The position numbers and the translations under genes are program-made. From NCBI RefSeq assembly GCF_002266465.3, contig NZ_CP029427.2, forward strand, positions 1,614,501 through 1,678,500: a stretch of DNA of 64,000 bases, written 5' to 3'. Within the stretch, counting starts at the first letter, position 1, and each line of letters starts with the position of its first letter. Under the pieces are notes generated by a model that had not been told where the DNA came from, did not search any database, and was given only the letters and a program-made list of their open reading frames with translations. The stretch comes from Bradyrhizobium symbiodeficiens. Lineage in GTDB: Bacteria > Pseudomonadota > Alphaproteobacteria > Rhizobiales > Xanthobacteraceae. Shown in pieces: positions 44,598 to 55,600 of this stretch.

Positions 44598-44762
44598 CAG
44601 ATCGACCCGGCCGGATGCCGTTAAGGGCCGCCGGTTGATTGCAGATGGATCTGCCGCCATGTGAGAGGGCCCTGTGCCTTCATTATCGGTAAGATTGGCG
44701 GATTGCTCTAATCTATTCTGATAGGCGTTCTCAAAGTGCGGACGCTCGCATCCTGTGGGGTG

Positions 44763-45400
44763 TTATGAGAAGCGGACATTCTTTAGCCCAGGTAGGCAGC
44801 CCCTCGGTGCGTTCTTGATAACTGGGCTCGCCGAGAACCGATGCGGAAACTCGGGGGAGTGTTCAGGCGAAAGGACGGGCGGTCGATTTAGGGTATCCTT
44901 GGAAGACTTGCCTCGCCCGCCAGTCTGGACAGGCGGCTTGGCGGGGGCCGGGGGTCCTGCGGTGACGTCCGGGACATCGAGGTCGTCTTCGCTGGCGATC
45001 CCGACCAGCGCAGTTAAAGCATAGCGGCGGACATAGGTCAGCGCCGCTCCCATACGGTGTGGTGCCTCGACCTCCTTGCTGGCGCAAACCGGAAATTCTG
45101 AGGAAACCCACTCTCCCGAGGCGTGGGCAAGCAGGGTGGTGAGGTGGATCTGGCCGGTCGTGGGCTCGATCCGTGTGGTCTGAAGGGTCGCAATCTCCGG
45201 CTGGCTCAGGGTTTTGCGGACGATGTCTAGACCCGAAGCTAACGAAGCATTGCGGAAGCGCGGTCATCCTCCCGAGGGCACGGCGGGCGGACGACCTCTG
45301 TCAGGGTCTTCTCAGGGTCTGGGAGTTCAGCCTGGGCTCGTGCAAGAGCCCCCGCAAATGGCTCCGATGCGCTCCCTTGACTGATGCACGGGGCGCCTCC
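44763..45400 (-). pseudogene. ERF-type single-strand annealing protein remnant
   Basis: Fragments in at least two frames assemble into an ERF-family protein. [16 protein letters not shown] and PCPREDDR lie upstream; after a frame shift near 45270, [34 protein letters not shown] and [20 protein letters not shown] follow, ending in EDDLDVPDV and a variable tail. The last block is the family hallmark. ERF proteins anneal single-stranded DNA in phage-type recombination. A TGA lies in frame just before the second fragment, so the gene is broken. Confidence 0.65.
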
Positions 45401-45804
45401 GCGGGTTGTGCTTCGACCTTCTTCAAGTCGGCCTGCGCGCTTTCGTGCTCATGATCTGCATCTTGCGTGCTGAGATGAGTGGCCGCCAGCTGCGCCAATC
45501 CATTTGAGCTTGAAATGTCGATGACCTTGACGGCCTCCAACCTTGGCCGAGGGGTCTCGATATTGAACAGGATGGGAGGCTCTCCGGTCTGCACGCAGCG
45601 CCAGAACTTCTTTTCTGCTGTCAGGAGAAGGTGCTGGTACAGCGGGTCCGCATGAACCGTGATCTCCACCCCTTTTCCGTCACCGGTAATGATCGATAGC
45701 GCAGCCGAGCTGGCCGCGACAACCCACATGTTGTGTTGAAGCTGGGCCATACATTCGTCTGCGGCGGTTTTTCCGGAAGAATTCCAGGGCATAAAGAACG
45801 TCAA
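45301..45804 (-). pseudogene. YqaJ-type exonuclease, C-terminal remnant
   Basis: The open frame encodes FFMPWNSS, then MAQLQHNMWVVAASSAALSI, ADPLYQHLLLTAEKKFWRCV and PRPRLEAVKVIDISSSN. I recognise this as the C-terminal half of YqaJ-like viral recombinase exonucleases. The N-terminal catalytic half is missing; beyond 45804 the sequence turns into an unrelated plus-strand XRE-like fragment. The 3' end overlaps the ERF remnant in another frame. Gene order YqaJ-ERF-HNH is that of a phage-derived recombination cassette. Confidence 0.65.
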
Positions 45805-45820
45805 GCATGGTTACCCACCA

Positions 45821-46060
45821 CTTCTTGCGGCTCAAATTCGCGCAGCCCGGGCCCTCCTGAGGTGGAGCGCGGAAGAATTGGCGCGATCTTCTGCTTTAGG
45901 GGCGAATACCGTTCGAAGAGCAGAGATCGCGGAAGGGGCCACCGCCCTGACGGCCGCCAACGATCGCGCCATAAGGAAGGCGCTCGAGGAGGTTGGCGTA
46001 GAGTTTATCGACGAAAATGGTGGAGGCGCGGGAGTTCGATTACGGAAGCCGGTCCGCTAG
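45821..46060 (+). pseudogene. XRE-family helix-turn-helix regulator, start codon lost
   Basis: The plus-strand frame reads LLAAQIRAARALLRWSAEEL, then ALGANTVRRAEIAEG and ALEEVGVEFIDENGGGAGVR, the complete pattern of short XRE-type repressors (HTH followed by the VEFI-x-ENGGG-GVRLR end). No ATG, GTG or TTG stands at the expected first position; codons continue open upstream without homology, and the first ATG (45878) lies inside the helix-turn-helix. Probably a remnant joined to the truncated YqaJ fragment. Confidence 0.55.
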
Positions 46061-46177
46061 AACGTCGCCCAGTTTCCGACTATCAACGCTCGTACCTATT
46101 GCCGGTCTCATTCCCGTGTGGAGCAGACCACATCGCATAGTGGTCGGACATCATGATCGGTTGCAACCAACCCGATC

Positions 46178-46564
46178 TTACAAGACAACTGGTCTACCTC
46201 TTTTCTGCTTTCGCGGTTTCAAAGGGGCGGTCGCCCTGACGATGAGCTTGATTCCCTCTTCGATTGTTAGCGTCGAATACTTTCCGCCGAAGTGCTCGCG
46301 TTCTATCAGCAGTTGGTGCGCCGCTCGGCGAAGTGCCCCATTGACGATCTTCTCCATGCCTACGGCATACTCAAATTGGCGATACTGCCAATCCGCTTCC
46401 CCTCGATCGTGCTCTACGTTTGGAAGACCAAGTGCTTGCTTCTCGTCGTCAGCCGCAAGAAAGGATCCGCTTAGGGACTCGAGCTTCCGCTGAGCATTGA
46501 TCAACCTGAAAACGATCGGCATAATAGGTGCAGCGGATCCGCTTCCGGCTATCGTTCTAAGCAC
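46178..46564 (-). CDS. hypothetical protein
   Basis: A 128-residue frame, charged and mainly helical (RLINAQRKLESLSGSFLAAD, EYAVGMEKIVNGALRRAAHQ), ending in a basic segment RKQKRGRPVVL that could contact DNA. Composition looks coding. No family recognised. It lies between the decayed cassette and the FkbM gene and could itself be a mobile-element passenger or remnant. Confidence 0.4.
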   Translation of the reverse strand: MLRTIAGSGSAAPIMPIVFRLINAQRKLESLSGSFLAADDEKQALGLPNVEHDRGEADWQYRQFEYAVGMEKIVNGALRRAAHQLLIEREHFGGKYSTLTIEEGIKLIVRATAPLKPRKQKRGRPVVL

Positions 46565-46578
46565 GCGTCGCGACTTAG

Positions 46579-47385
46579 TTAACGCGGTCGCATCCGCATT
46601 GAGTGTCCGCCTGTGACGGCGGACATCCGCTTTGGGGTGAAAAGGAAGCTGACGGTCTCAGACGCGCCAGGCAAGAGGCGGCCGGACTCAAAAGTATACG
46701 GCTTGTAGCCGAGAGACGCCGTTAACTCGATGAGGTCGGGTTTGGCGCTAAAGTCCTCGATAAGAAGTATTGGTTCGTGTTGTCCGAGCGTCTCGACGCC
46801 GCCCTTGACGACTTGAAATTCGAGGCCTTGCACATCGATTTTGATGAAGACTGGATCGGCTAGTTTCTGCGCATCGAGAGTTTCGACCGAGCAGGCGTGG
46901 GAGTCGACGACAAGTTTTGCCGGATCAAAAAAATAGACGGTGTCCGAATTAATCCAGGAATGAGCCTCTTGGTAGTCGAGAGAGCCCAGCCCGTCATAGA
47001 CAAAGCCGCGATAGGACGGCACGTGCAGCTGGAAATTGCCGGGCTTGTCGGACAACCCGATCGGACGAATAGTCACATCGGGATCGCCGCGAAAGCGCTT
47101 TGCAAGTCTCGATGCGAGAGCCGGATTTGGCTCAAATGAGACAACCCTTGCGTTTGGTGCGTAGAGCCGGATGTTATCGATCGACTGGCCGAGGTTCCCT
47201 CCGACGTCGATGTAAGACCCATCGAGCCTGTCCTTGAACAAGCGAATAGCTTCGAAAAACGGTTCGCTGGGAACACTCCTTACCTTGCGGTAAGAATAAT
47301 AGAACTGGTCTTTGGCTTCTTTGAGGATCGGAAAGTAGGATTGTGCAGTTCTGAATGGCTTCTTCAGTCGCCAGGGAATTTGCAT
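46579..47385 (-). CDS. FkbM-family methyltransferase
   Basis: A 268-residue SAM-dependent O-methyltransferase. It has the SAM-binding SYIDVGGNLGQSIDNIRLYA, VVSFEPNPALASRLAKRF with the acidic ribose-binding residue, VTIRPIGLSDKPG, and the FIKIDVQGLEFQVVKGG block typical of FkbM. These enzymes methylate sugars, polyketides or peptides. Divergent from the acyltransferase gene at 47489. The target may be the EPS or the product of the PKS/NRPS; sequence alone does not decide. Confidence 0.88.
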   Translation of the reverse strand: MQIPWRLKKPFRTAQSYFPILKEAKDQFYYSYRKVRSVPSEPFFEAIRLFKDRLDGSYIDVGGNLGQSIDNIRLYAPNARVVSFEPNPALASRLAKRFRGDPDVTIRPIGLSDKPGNFQLHVPSYRGFVYDGLGSLDYQEAHSWINSDTVYFFDPAKLVVDSHACSVETLDAQKLADPVFIKIDVQGLEFQVVKGGVETLGQHEPILLIEDFSAKPDLIELTASLGYKPYTFESGRLLPGASETVSFLFTPKRMSAVTGGHSMRMRPR

Positions 47386-47488
47386 GTTGCACCTTAAATA
47401 AACTGAAATAAGGACGAGACTTTATCACAAATTGATTTACTCGCCAAATCCAGTCTAGGATCAGCCTGTTTAAGCAGGGAATACTAAT

Positions 47489-48544
47489 TTGTCACGTACG
47501 AGCCAACATTTTGTGGCACTCGATTTCTATCGTTTCGTGGCCGCGGTTGCGGTCGTGGTCTATCATGTCGCACTTCACGACCATGAGCGCGGGGAACTCT
47601 TCCCTGTAGTAGAGAAGTTCAATCTCTTTGTGGATTTCTTCTTCGTGCTGTCCGGGTTTGTGATTGCTCACGGCTACGCCGGCTCAGTCGATACCTGGCC
47701 CGGTCTCGTTACCTTCATGAGGCGCAGATTTGCGCGGATCTACCCGCTGCATCTGGTCACACTGGGGTTTTTTATCGCAGCCGTCGCGGTGATCGCGGCC
47801 ACGCACAAGACGGCGCCGAACCCCGAGAAATACAGTTTGTCGCTCCTTCCGGCGCAGATATTCCTCGTGCAATCCTGGCCGCTGAACGCGCCGCTTCAGT
47901 TCAATTACCCTGCATGGTCAATCAGCGTCGAGTTTGCCATGTACCTGCTGTTTCCGCTCCTCATGTTGTGCGGTCGCAGATTTGGAATGCTGTCATTGGT
48001 TGCTATTGCATTGGCGGGGTTCGTGACGCTGGAAGTTTTGTGGGCCAGGGGCTTCATGCATGCCCCTTACTGGGATGAGAACTACAGCCCAGTCCGGGGT
48101 CTGCCAACGTTCACGGCCGGCATCGTTATCGCGGGGATTTACGGCAAGCTGAGGCATGGAGTTTTGCTTGGCGCGCTTTCGCTAGTCGCAGCGGGCGTCT
48201 TGATGGTGCTACATGCCAACGACTATTTCATCATCGCGGCGTTCTTCGCGTCGGTGTATTTGACGGCCTCCGGAGAGGCCGCAGTACCCGAGCACGTCCT
48301 CAATTGCAGATTTGTCCGCACGCTTGGAGACGCGTCGTATTCGATTTATATGCTCCATGCGTTGGTGTTGATGGCATTCTTCACCTTCGTCTGGCGGGGC
48401 CACGACGAAGCGCCTGGCAGTGTCTATGTCGTTGGTCTCCTGGCGGTAATCTGCGTGCTGTCAGTTGGAATGTTCAGGGGATTTGAACGGCCGATGCGTG
48501 ATTGGCTATCCGGCCGCCGCAAAGCAGACGCCGTCCCTGTTTAG
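47489..48544 (+). CDS. acyltransferase 3 family membrane protein (6 of 6)
   Basis: A 351-residue multi-pass acyltransferase with LDFYRFVAAVAVVVYHVALH in helix 1 (Arg and His), FFFVLSGFVIAHGYA, FMRRRFARIYPLHLVTLG, WSISVEFAMYLLFPLL and GDASYSIYMLHALVLM. It starts at TTG 47489 with AGGGA seven to nine bases upstream. It lies outside the main acyltransferase run, beside an SGNH-like hydrolase gene on the same strand (51-base gap), a pairing often seen in O-acetylation systems. Confidence 0.87.
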   Translation: MSRTSQHFVALDFYRFVAAVAVVVYHVALHDHERGELFPVVEKFNLFVDFFFVLSGFVIAHGYAGSVDTWPGLVTFMRRRFARIYPLHLVTLGFFIAAVAVIAATHKTAPNPEKYSLSLLPAQIFLVQSWPLNAPLQFNYPAWSISVEFAMYLLFPLLMLCGRRFGMLSLVAIALAGFVTLEVLWARGFMHAPYWDENYSPVRGLPTFTAGIVIAGIYGKLRHGVLLGALSLVAAGVLMVLHANDYFIIAAFFASVYLTASGEAAVPEHVLNCRFVRTLGDASYSIYMLHALVLMAFFTFVWRGHDEAPGSVYVVGLLAVICVLSVGMFRGFERPMRDWLSGRRKADAVPV

Positions 48545-48594
48545 CTACGGCCCTCATTTTCCGCTTACTGGGCGACTAATGTCGAGGACAAGCA

Positions 48595-49665
48595 GTGTGC
48601 GAGCTAACTGACGTAGCCGGCGTATCGTCGTGGCCACGCAAGGATCACGTCCGCGCCTTCTACTCAGGCCACAGTCTGATCGAGGGGGTTCCAGAGGTCG
48701 TCGCGCAGATTGCGGGCTTATTGGGCCACCAACTGGATTTTGAAACGCAGATCTTGGGTTATTCGCTGCTGCGCCAGCGGACAAAAGGCGACCTGCCTTC
48801 GGCGTCCGACTGGCCGGGTTATCGTTCCGGTCAAAACCGCGAAGGTACCGGCTTGGATGTCGCCGAGGAGTTGCGCCAACCCCGGCGCTTGGCACGCGGC
48901 GACACCTACGATGTCCTCATCGTCGCCGAGCGTCACGACCTGCCCGCCATCGCGCGCAAGGAGCGCACCGCTTTCTATTTGACCGACATGGCGAAACACC
49001 TTTTGACAGGCAATCCCGACGCCGAGGTGTTCCTTTATCATTCCTGGCTTCCCATAAATCCCGAGGTGCCGCGGCCCTGGATCGACTACGAGCGAGCGGT
49101 CGCGCCGATGTGGGAATGCATCGCCAGCCGCGCGAACCTCGACCTGCCGCCGCGCGGCGATGTGCCGCGCGTTCGCGTGCTGCCCGGCGGCAGCGCGCTC
49201 GCCGAACTGGTTGCCGCGCTGTGGGACGGCAACGTGCCAGGTGTTGGCGGCATTTCGCCGGCTGCGCGTGTGCAACTGCTGTTCTCCGACCATGTGCACA
49301 TGAGCGATTTGGGGCGCTACTTCATCGCCCTGGTGAATTATGCGGTTCTGTTCGGCGGCAGTCCTGATGACGCGATAATCCCAGCAACATTGTCGCCGGT
49401 GACAGGCCGTTACCTGCAAGCGTTGGCATGGCAATTTGCCGTCTCTTACGGCCAGCGGGCGAGTGCGGTCGCGGTCCGAGATATGGCAGCTTGCCGGGCT
49501 CTGATGCAAAAGGACGTCTGTCCGGCTTATGCAGCTTTTCGCCACGGCAAAGGTGCGCCGGTTCTTGCCACGCTCAAGCGCTTGGTCAAAACTCATTCCT
49601 GCCGGCGCGACTACGCCAATGCGCTTGATTGTGAAAATCCGTTCGCTTCGCCCGATAAAAAATGA
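48595..49665 (+). CDS. SGNH/GDSL-like hydrolase
   Basis: A 356-residue protein with the start of an SGNH fold: VRAFYSGHSLIEGV places a Ser (S27) in a GHSL version of the GDSL block, and FSDHVHMSDLG (D232, H235) matches the late Asp-x2-His block. The Gly and Asn blocks between them are not obvious. No signal peptide is visible. Likely an esterase or acyl hydrolase; with the adjacent acyltransferase it could move or remove acyl groups. Convergent with the PKS gene, stops 26 bases apart. The start codon may be GTG (48595). Confidence 0.65.
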   Translation: MCELTDVAGVSSWPRKDHVRAFYSGHSLIEGVPEVVAQIAGLLGHQLDFETQILGYSLLRQRTKGDLPSASDWPGYRSGQNREGTGLDVAEELRQPRRLARGDTYDVLIVAERHDLPAIARKERTAFYLTDMAKHLLTGNPDAEVFLYHSWLPINPEVPRPWIDYERAVAPMWECIASRANLDLPPRGDVPRVRVLPGGSALAELVAALWDGNVPGVGGISPAARVQLLFSDHVHMSDLGRYFIALVNYAVLFGGSPDDAIIPATLSPVTGRYLQALAWQFAVSYGQRASAVAVRDMAACRALMQKDVCPAYAAFRHGKGAPVLATLKRLVKTHSCRRDYANALDCENPFASPDKK

Positions 49666-49691
49666 AGGTTTGGGCGCGGGCCGGCAGCGGG

Positions 49692-52600
49692 TCAGAGTCC
49701 CGCGCGCTCGCTCTCTACAGACTGACGAGGTTTCCGCGAGTTCGCCTCGTCGAGAGCCGCGTTCAAGGGGCCCCGCAAGACCTTCGCGTTGGCTCCAAGC
49801 AACAGTGTGTCATGATTGCCGGGAATCATGACCGTCTTCAATCCGCCTGTGATTACGCTCTCCCACCCATAGTAAGGCCCTCCACCGCCATAGATATAAG
49901 GGATGCTCTCGGCCCGGAAGAGGATCGCCTTACCGTGCCACGGCCGGGGCATATAGCGCGCGGCGGCCTGACCGAAATTGTCGGTGAGCTGGCGATCCCG
50001 CAGCGTGTGTGGCACGGGTTCGTTTGCGCGGACATGCCTCCTGATTTGCGATTGCTCGCGCGCGACATGGGCTCGTTCGCGTCGTTTGCCGACAATCTCT
50101 TTGATGTAGCCGAGGCCTTCCTCGCGCAAACGAAGGAGCATCCGGTCCAGAGAAACCGTGCGGATCGGCATCTGAGGGTGGAACGTGTCAAACAAAACGA
50201 GGAGTGGGACCTCTTCGCCCAAGGCAGCTAGTTGTTGCGTCATCTCGAAAGCGACGACACCGCCACCCGAGTAGCCGGCCAGCAAATAGGGACCGTGCGG
50301 ACGAAACGCGCGGATCTCCGCAATATAGGCCCGAGCCATTTCCTCGATCGACGTATGCGGGCTGCTCCTGCCATCGACACCGCGGGCCTGCAGTGCGAAG
50401 AACGGCTGGTCATGGTGCAGTCCCCAGGAGAGGTCGCGAAAGTTGAGGACGTTACCCCCGGCGCCATGAACGCAAAACAATGGCGGCCGATCGCCGCCGC
50501 GCGCGATCTCGACCAATGATCGAGGCTCCGCTGGAAGCCTCGCGCTGGCCACATGATCAATAACCGGCGACGCGCCTTGAGACGAAGGCAAGTCTTGGGC
50601 TTTCGTTTGCGGGAGCTCCCCGGCGCTATCTGTCGATGGATCGATCTCAGTGAGGCCCTTGGCTTCTCGCAATAGCGCCGCGGTGGCAGCAATGGTGGGC
50701 GCCTGGAAGAGCACGGAGAGCGGCAGTTCGACTCCATGCTCCTTGCGAATCCGATTGAAGAGCCGCATCGCGAACAGCGACTGCCCGCCCAGTTCGAAGA
50801 AATCATCGTCGATCGAGACCTTCTGAATGCCGAGCATGTCCTGCCAGATAGCCGCGAGGTCGCGCTCGATTGCATCGCGGGGCGCTCTGAAGCCGGCATC
50901 GCCGCCAGGCCGCACGAGCCCCGGTGTTCCAATCGACCAATTGACCTCCTCCGCAGGCGTGCCGCGGCTGCCTTGGTCTAGACGGTCCAGCCAGAGGCTG
51001 AGGTCGAGAGTGGAAGCCACAATTTGCGGCGAGACATCGCAGGCCATAATGCGGTCCAGCGCTTCGAGGCCTTCCGCAGTGGTCATGCCCTCGCGCAGGA
51101 AGCTTTCCTCGGCCGTCTCGCGACCATCCGGCCGCGGTAGTCTGGGCGAAGCCGGGTTGGCGGCAAACGCGTCGATCCGGCGCATCATGAACCGTTCGAT
51201 CGAGACCAATTCGTTGCCATCTTCGTCGAGCAGAGTGACATCGAAGATTGCGCTTTTGCCGTCCGCGGCGCGCAAACGCACATGGCTGGAGAACGTTGCT
51301 AGCACCGGTCGCCGCACCAGCACATGGCCATAAGAGAATGGAACGTAGAAATCGTCATGGCCTGCAAACCCCGGGATTAGCTGTTGGGCCGCACCGGTCG
51401 CCATGTCGAGCAGCGCCGGGTGCAGCGCATAGGTCGCGAGATCTGAGGCGAGGGCAGGCGGCAACGCGAGATCGATCAGCGCTTCGCCCTCGCCGAGATT
51501 GATCGCCCGGAGATTGGCCCAACGCGGGCCAAAATCCATGAATTTCTGGACCAGCCGGTTGTTGACCACCTCGCCACGTTCGCGGCAGCGTCCGCGAATG
51601 GATGATACGGATTGCCTTGGAGCTGCTGGCGCATCGACATAGGCGACACGCGCCGTGGCATAGAGCTGCTCTTCGGACTCACCGTAGATCGCGAGACTAT
51701 GGTCACTTTCGCGATTCAGTCTGATGTTGATCGGGCGCTCCTCGTCGAGACCGACAGCTAAAGGCTGGAGGAAGGTGAGGTCGCGAATTTCGACGGCCCG
51801 ATTTTCGGGCCGGTAGGCAAGAGCTGCGCGAGCAAGTTCGAGGAAGCCCGTGCCAGGAATAACCGCTTGGCCATTCCTGACGACATGTTCGCCCAACGGC
51901 CAATGTGTTCTGGGATGCAGCACGGAGCGAAACAATGCCTGCTTGATATCGTCACGCACGCAGTCGCCAAGCAGGGGGCTCGCGCCGGGGATTTCGCCAG
52001 CGGTCGTGCGCTGATGCTCGTGGACCAAGGTCGCGAGCATGCCCACCTCTTTCCAGGCGTTCCAATTAATGCTGACGGTGCGCGTCCGACTGCCCCGCGC
52101 GGTGCGGGCCTTGGCCACTGCGTCCAGGACGGCATTGGCGGCAGTATAGTCAACCTGTCCGGCCAGTCCTAGGATCGAGCTGACCGAAGAGAAATTGACC
52201 AGGACATCCAGGTCGCCGTCGCAGAACAGCGATTGCAGAACCAGGGCACCTTTGGCCTTGACCGAGAGCACCGCCGATTGTGTCTCGGGCGCGCGAAGTG
52301 CGATCAACTGATCTTTGAGCACGCCGGCACAATGGAAGACACCGTTGATGCGGCCGAAGCGTCGCGTTGCCTCGGTTACCACATCGGCCATGGCGTCCCG
52401 GTCGGTGACATCGGCAGCGGCCAGCATCACTTCGGCACCAAGCGCCCGCAACGCCCGAACCTTCTCGATTTTCCGCGACGTGCTGTCGTCTGCGCCGTGG
52501 TCCTGGAGCCAACGATCCCATGCCGATTCCTGGGGCATCGCCGACCTGCCAACGCACACGAGACGGGCCTTGGAGTGCAGCGCCAGATGCTGCATCAGTT

Positions 52601-55600
52601 CGAGACCGATGCCGCCCAGTCCGCCGGTGACGAGGTAAACCCCGCCGGGCCGCAGCCAGGAGCGCATATGTGGCGCGGGATCCAGCGCCAGCGGATCGAA
52701 ACGCTGCACCCATCGCCCACCGTCGCGCAGGATCACAAGTGGATCGCGCTTGCTGCTGCAGAGCTCGCCGAGCAGGCGATCTGCCAGGAGCGCTTCCGCG
52801 GTGGATTTGGCTGGCGGCACGACCACGTCGAGGACCGAGCATGACGCGCCCGGCATCTCGCGCGGCAACACGCGGCAGACGCCCATCAAGGCGGACTTCT
52901 CGGGGTGTAGTTCGCGCTCGCCGGGAAGCGCCTCGATCGCGGTGCCGATCGCGGTCAGCCGGACCTGCTCGACCTCGAATGTCAAGGCCTGCGCCAGAAA
53001 CAGCAAACTGTAGAAATTCTGAACCGCACCGACGTCCCAGGCAGCAAGGTCGGCGTCATCGGACGAGCCGAAGAACCGCCTCGGCCTCGGCGCGAGCCCC
53101 CAGAGGTGGACGATATGTGCCGGCAGGGCGTCCTGCCTTCGCAGCCCCTCCATCAGCCTGGAATAATCCGCGGCGCGGGTCGGATCGATCGTGAACCTCA
53201 GCGCGCCGCGCTCTGCAAACTGGGGCGCAGCCGTGACCGTGGCAACCCGTGCGCCGGTCGCGCGGAGGCGTTTGACGATCGCGACGGCCAACGGTGAACC
53301 GTCGGCGAGAACCAGCCACGGCTTGCGAAGCTCCTCTTCAGGAAGTTGTCCGGAGGGCGCCGCACGCACGAACGCGGGAGCCGAGAACCATCGGCCTAGA
53401 TCAGGCCGCCGTGTCAGCGAGGTGGTGGTCGTGGCCTGCACGCCCTTGTCGATCCAGTATCGTTGCCTCTCGAAGGGATAGGTTGGCAGCGGCACGCGGC
53501 GTTGTGAGTTCTGCGCGAAGAAGCGGGAGGGATCCAGCTCGATGCCAGCGACCCAAAGTCGGCCCACCGCCTCCTTCAGGAAGACGACGTCAGACGCCAA
53601 TTCGCTGGGATGGCGCAGCGAGGTGGTCACCACGGCGGCTTTGCCGGGTTGCTGCCTGTAGAGGCTGGCGAGCGTGCGGCCAGGTCCGACTTCCAGTAGC
53701 GCTCGGCGGCCACTCTCCAGCACGGTCCGGGCGCCTTGGTCGAACCGCACGGTATTTCGAAGATGACGGACCCAGTAGGCCGGGTCCATTGCTTCGGCGT
53801 CGGTGATCCAGGTTCCGGTCAGGTTGGATACGAAGGGGATCGCGGGCTTCTGAAACCGAATAGGTTGGCAGAAACGCTCGAATTCCCGCAGGATTGGCTC
53901 AAGCATCGATGAATGCGCGGCGACATTGATGTGAATGCGAGTGTGGTCGATCTGCTCCGCAGCGAGCTCGGCTTCGAGCCGCTCGATTGCGTCGACAGGG
54001 CCTGATGCGACGCAAAGCGAAGGTGCGTTCACGGCGGCAAGCGAGAGCTCGCTTCCAAGTCGGGGCAGCATCTGCTCCTCGGACAACGCGACCGACAGCA
54101 TGGCGCCGCGGGGCAGCGTTTCGAACAGCTTGCCGCGCAACGCAACCAGCGACATCGCATCCGGCATCGAGAGAACGCCCGACACGCAGGCGGCGGCGTA
54201 CTCGCCGGCGCTGTGCCCGATCAACGCGTCGGGGACCAGACCCCACGATCGCAGCAGCATCGCCAAGGCGTACTCGACCGCGAACAGTGCAGGAAGCGCC
54301 AAGGAGGGAGACTCGAGCTGTCTGTCCGCCTCGGCCACCGCATCGGGCGATGGGAACATCAATCTGCGCAGATCGACCGGGATTCGGGGCTGAACGACGG
54401 CGATGCAGGCGTCCAATGCCTCGCGGAAAACCGGCTCCTTCTCATAGAGCTCCGCGCTCATGCCGGCGTATTGCGCTCCACCGCCGGGGAAGAGGAATAC
54501 TGTGGATGTACGCTCGCGCCTGGCCGTGCCCGTGACGATGCGCCGCGGATCGCAGGCTTCCAATTGGGCCGCTGCCGATGCCGCATCGCGCGCCACCAAG
54601 GAGCGGCGAACCCCAAAGGCCTCGCGACCGGCCATCAGTGTGAATGCAACCTCATCGAGCGGCTGTCTCGGATTCGTCCCTAGATGGTCGGCCAGATTCC
54701 GTGTCGCCACCTCTAGCGCAGCGCTAGTTCGCGACGACAGGAGAAGCAATTGCGGTTCCGTCTCCTGACGCGTCTGCAAGACCCGGCGCGGGGCCTCTTC
54801 CAGGATCAGGTGGGCGTTAGTGCCGCCGGCGCCGAGGCTCGTGACACCCGCGATCCGCGTCTTGCCAGAGGCCACCGGCCACGGCCGCAGGCTGGCGTTG
54901 ACGAAGAATGGCGAGGCGGAAAAGTCGGCCTGCGGATTTGGCGTCTGATAGTGCAGCGTCGCCGGCAACTCGCGGTGCTCGAGCGCGCAAATGGTCTTGA
55001 TCAGGCTGCACATGCCCGCGGCCTCGCCGGCATGGCCGATGTTCGATTTGACCGAACCGATCGCGCACGACTGGTGTTGAACGTCGGGCCCGAAGGCCTC
55101 GACTAGCGCCGCGATTTCGATGGGGTCGCCGATCAGCGTGCCGGTGCCGTGCGCTTCGATATAGGACACCTCTTCGGGCGCGACGTCGGCCAGGTCCAGC
55201 GCCTCGGAAATGACCCGAGCCTGCCCACTGATGCTAGGGGCGAGGTATCCCACCTTGTCGGAGCCATCGTTGTTGATGGCCGAGCCGCGGATCACTGCAC
55301 GGATGCAGTCACCGTCGCGCAGGGCGTCCGAGAGCCGTTTGAGAACCACACAACCGACGGCGGATGCCATCACCGTCCCGCCGGCCTGGGCATCGAATGG
55401 ACGACAGTGCCCGTCGGGAGATAGGATTTCTCCTGGCCTGTACAGATAGCCTCGCTGCTCGGGGTAAATAGTAGAGGCGCCGGCCAGCGCCATGTCGCAC
55501 TCGCCATTGAGCAGACTCTGGCAGGCGAGATGAACCGCGACGAGCGAAGACGAGCAGGCCGTCTGCACATTCATGCTCGGGCCGACGAGGTCGAGTTCGT

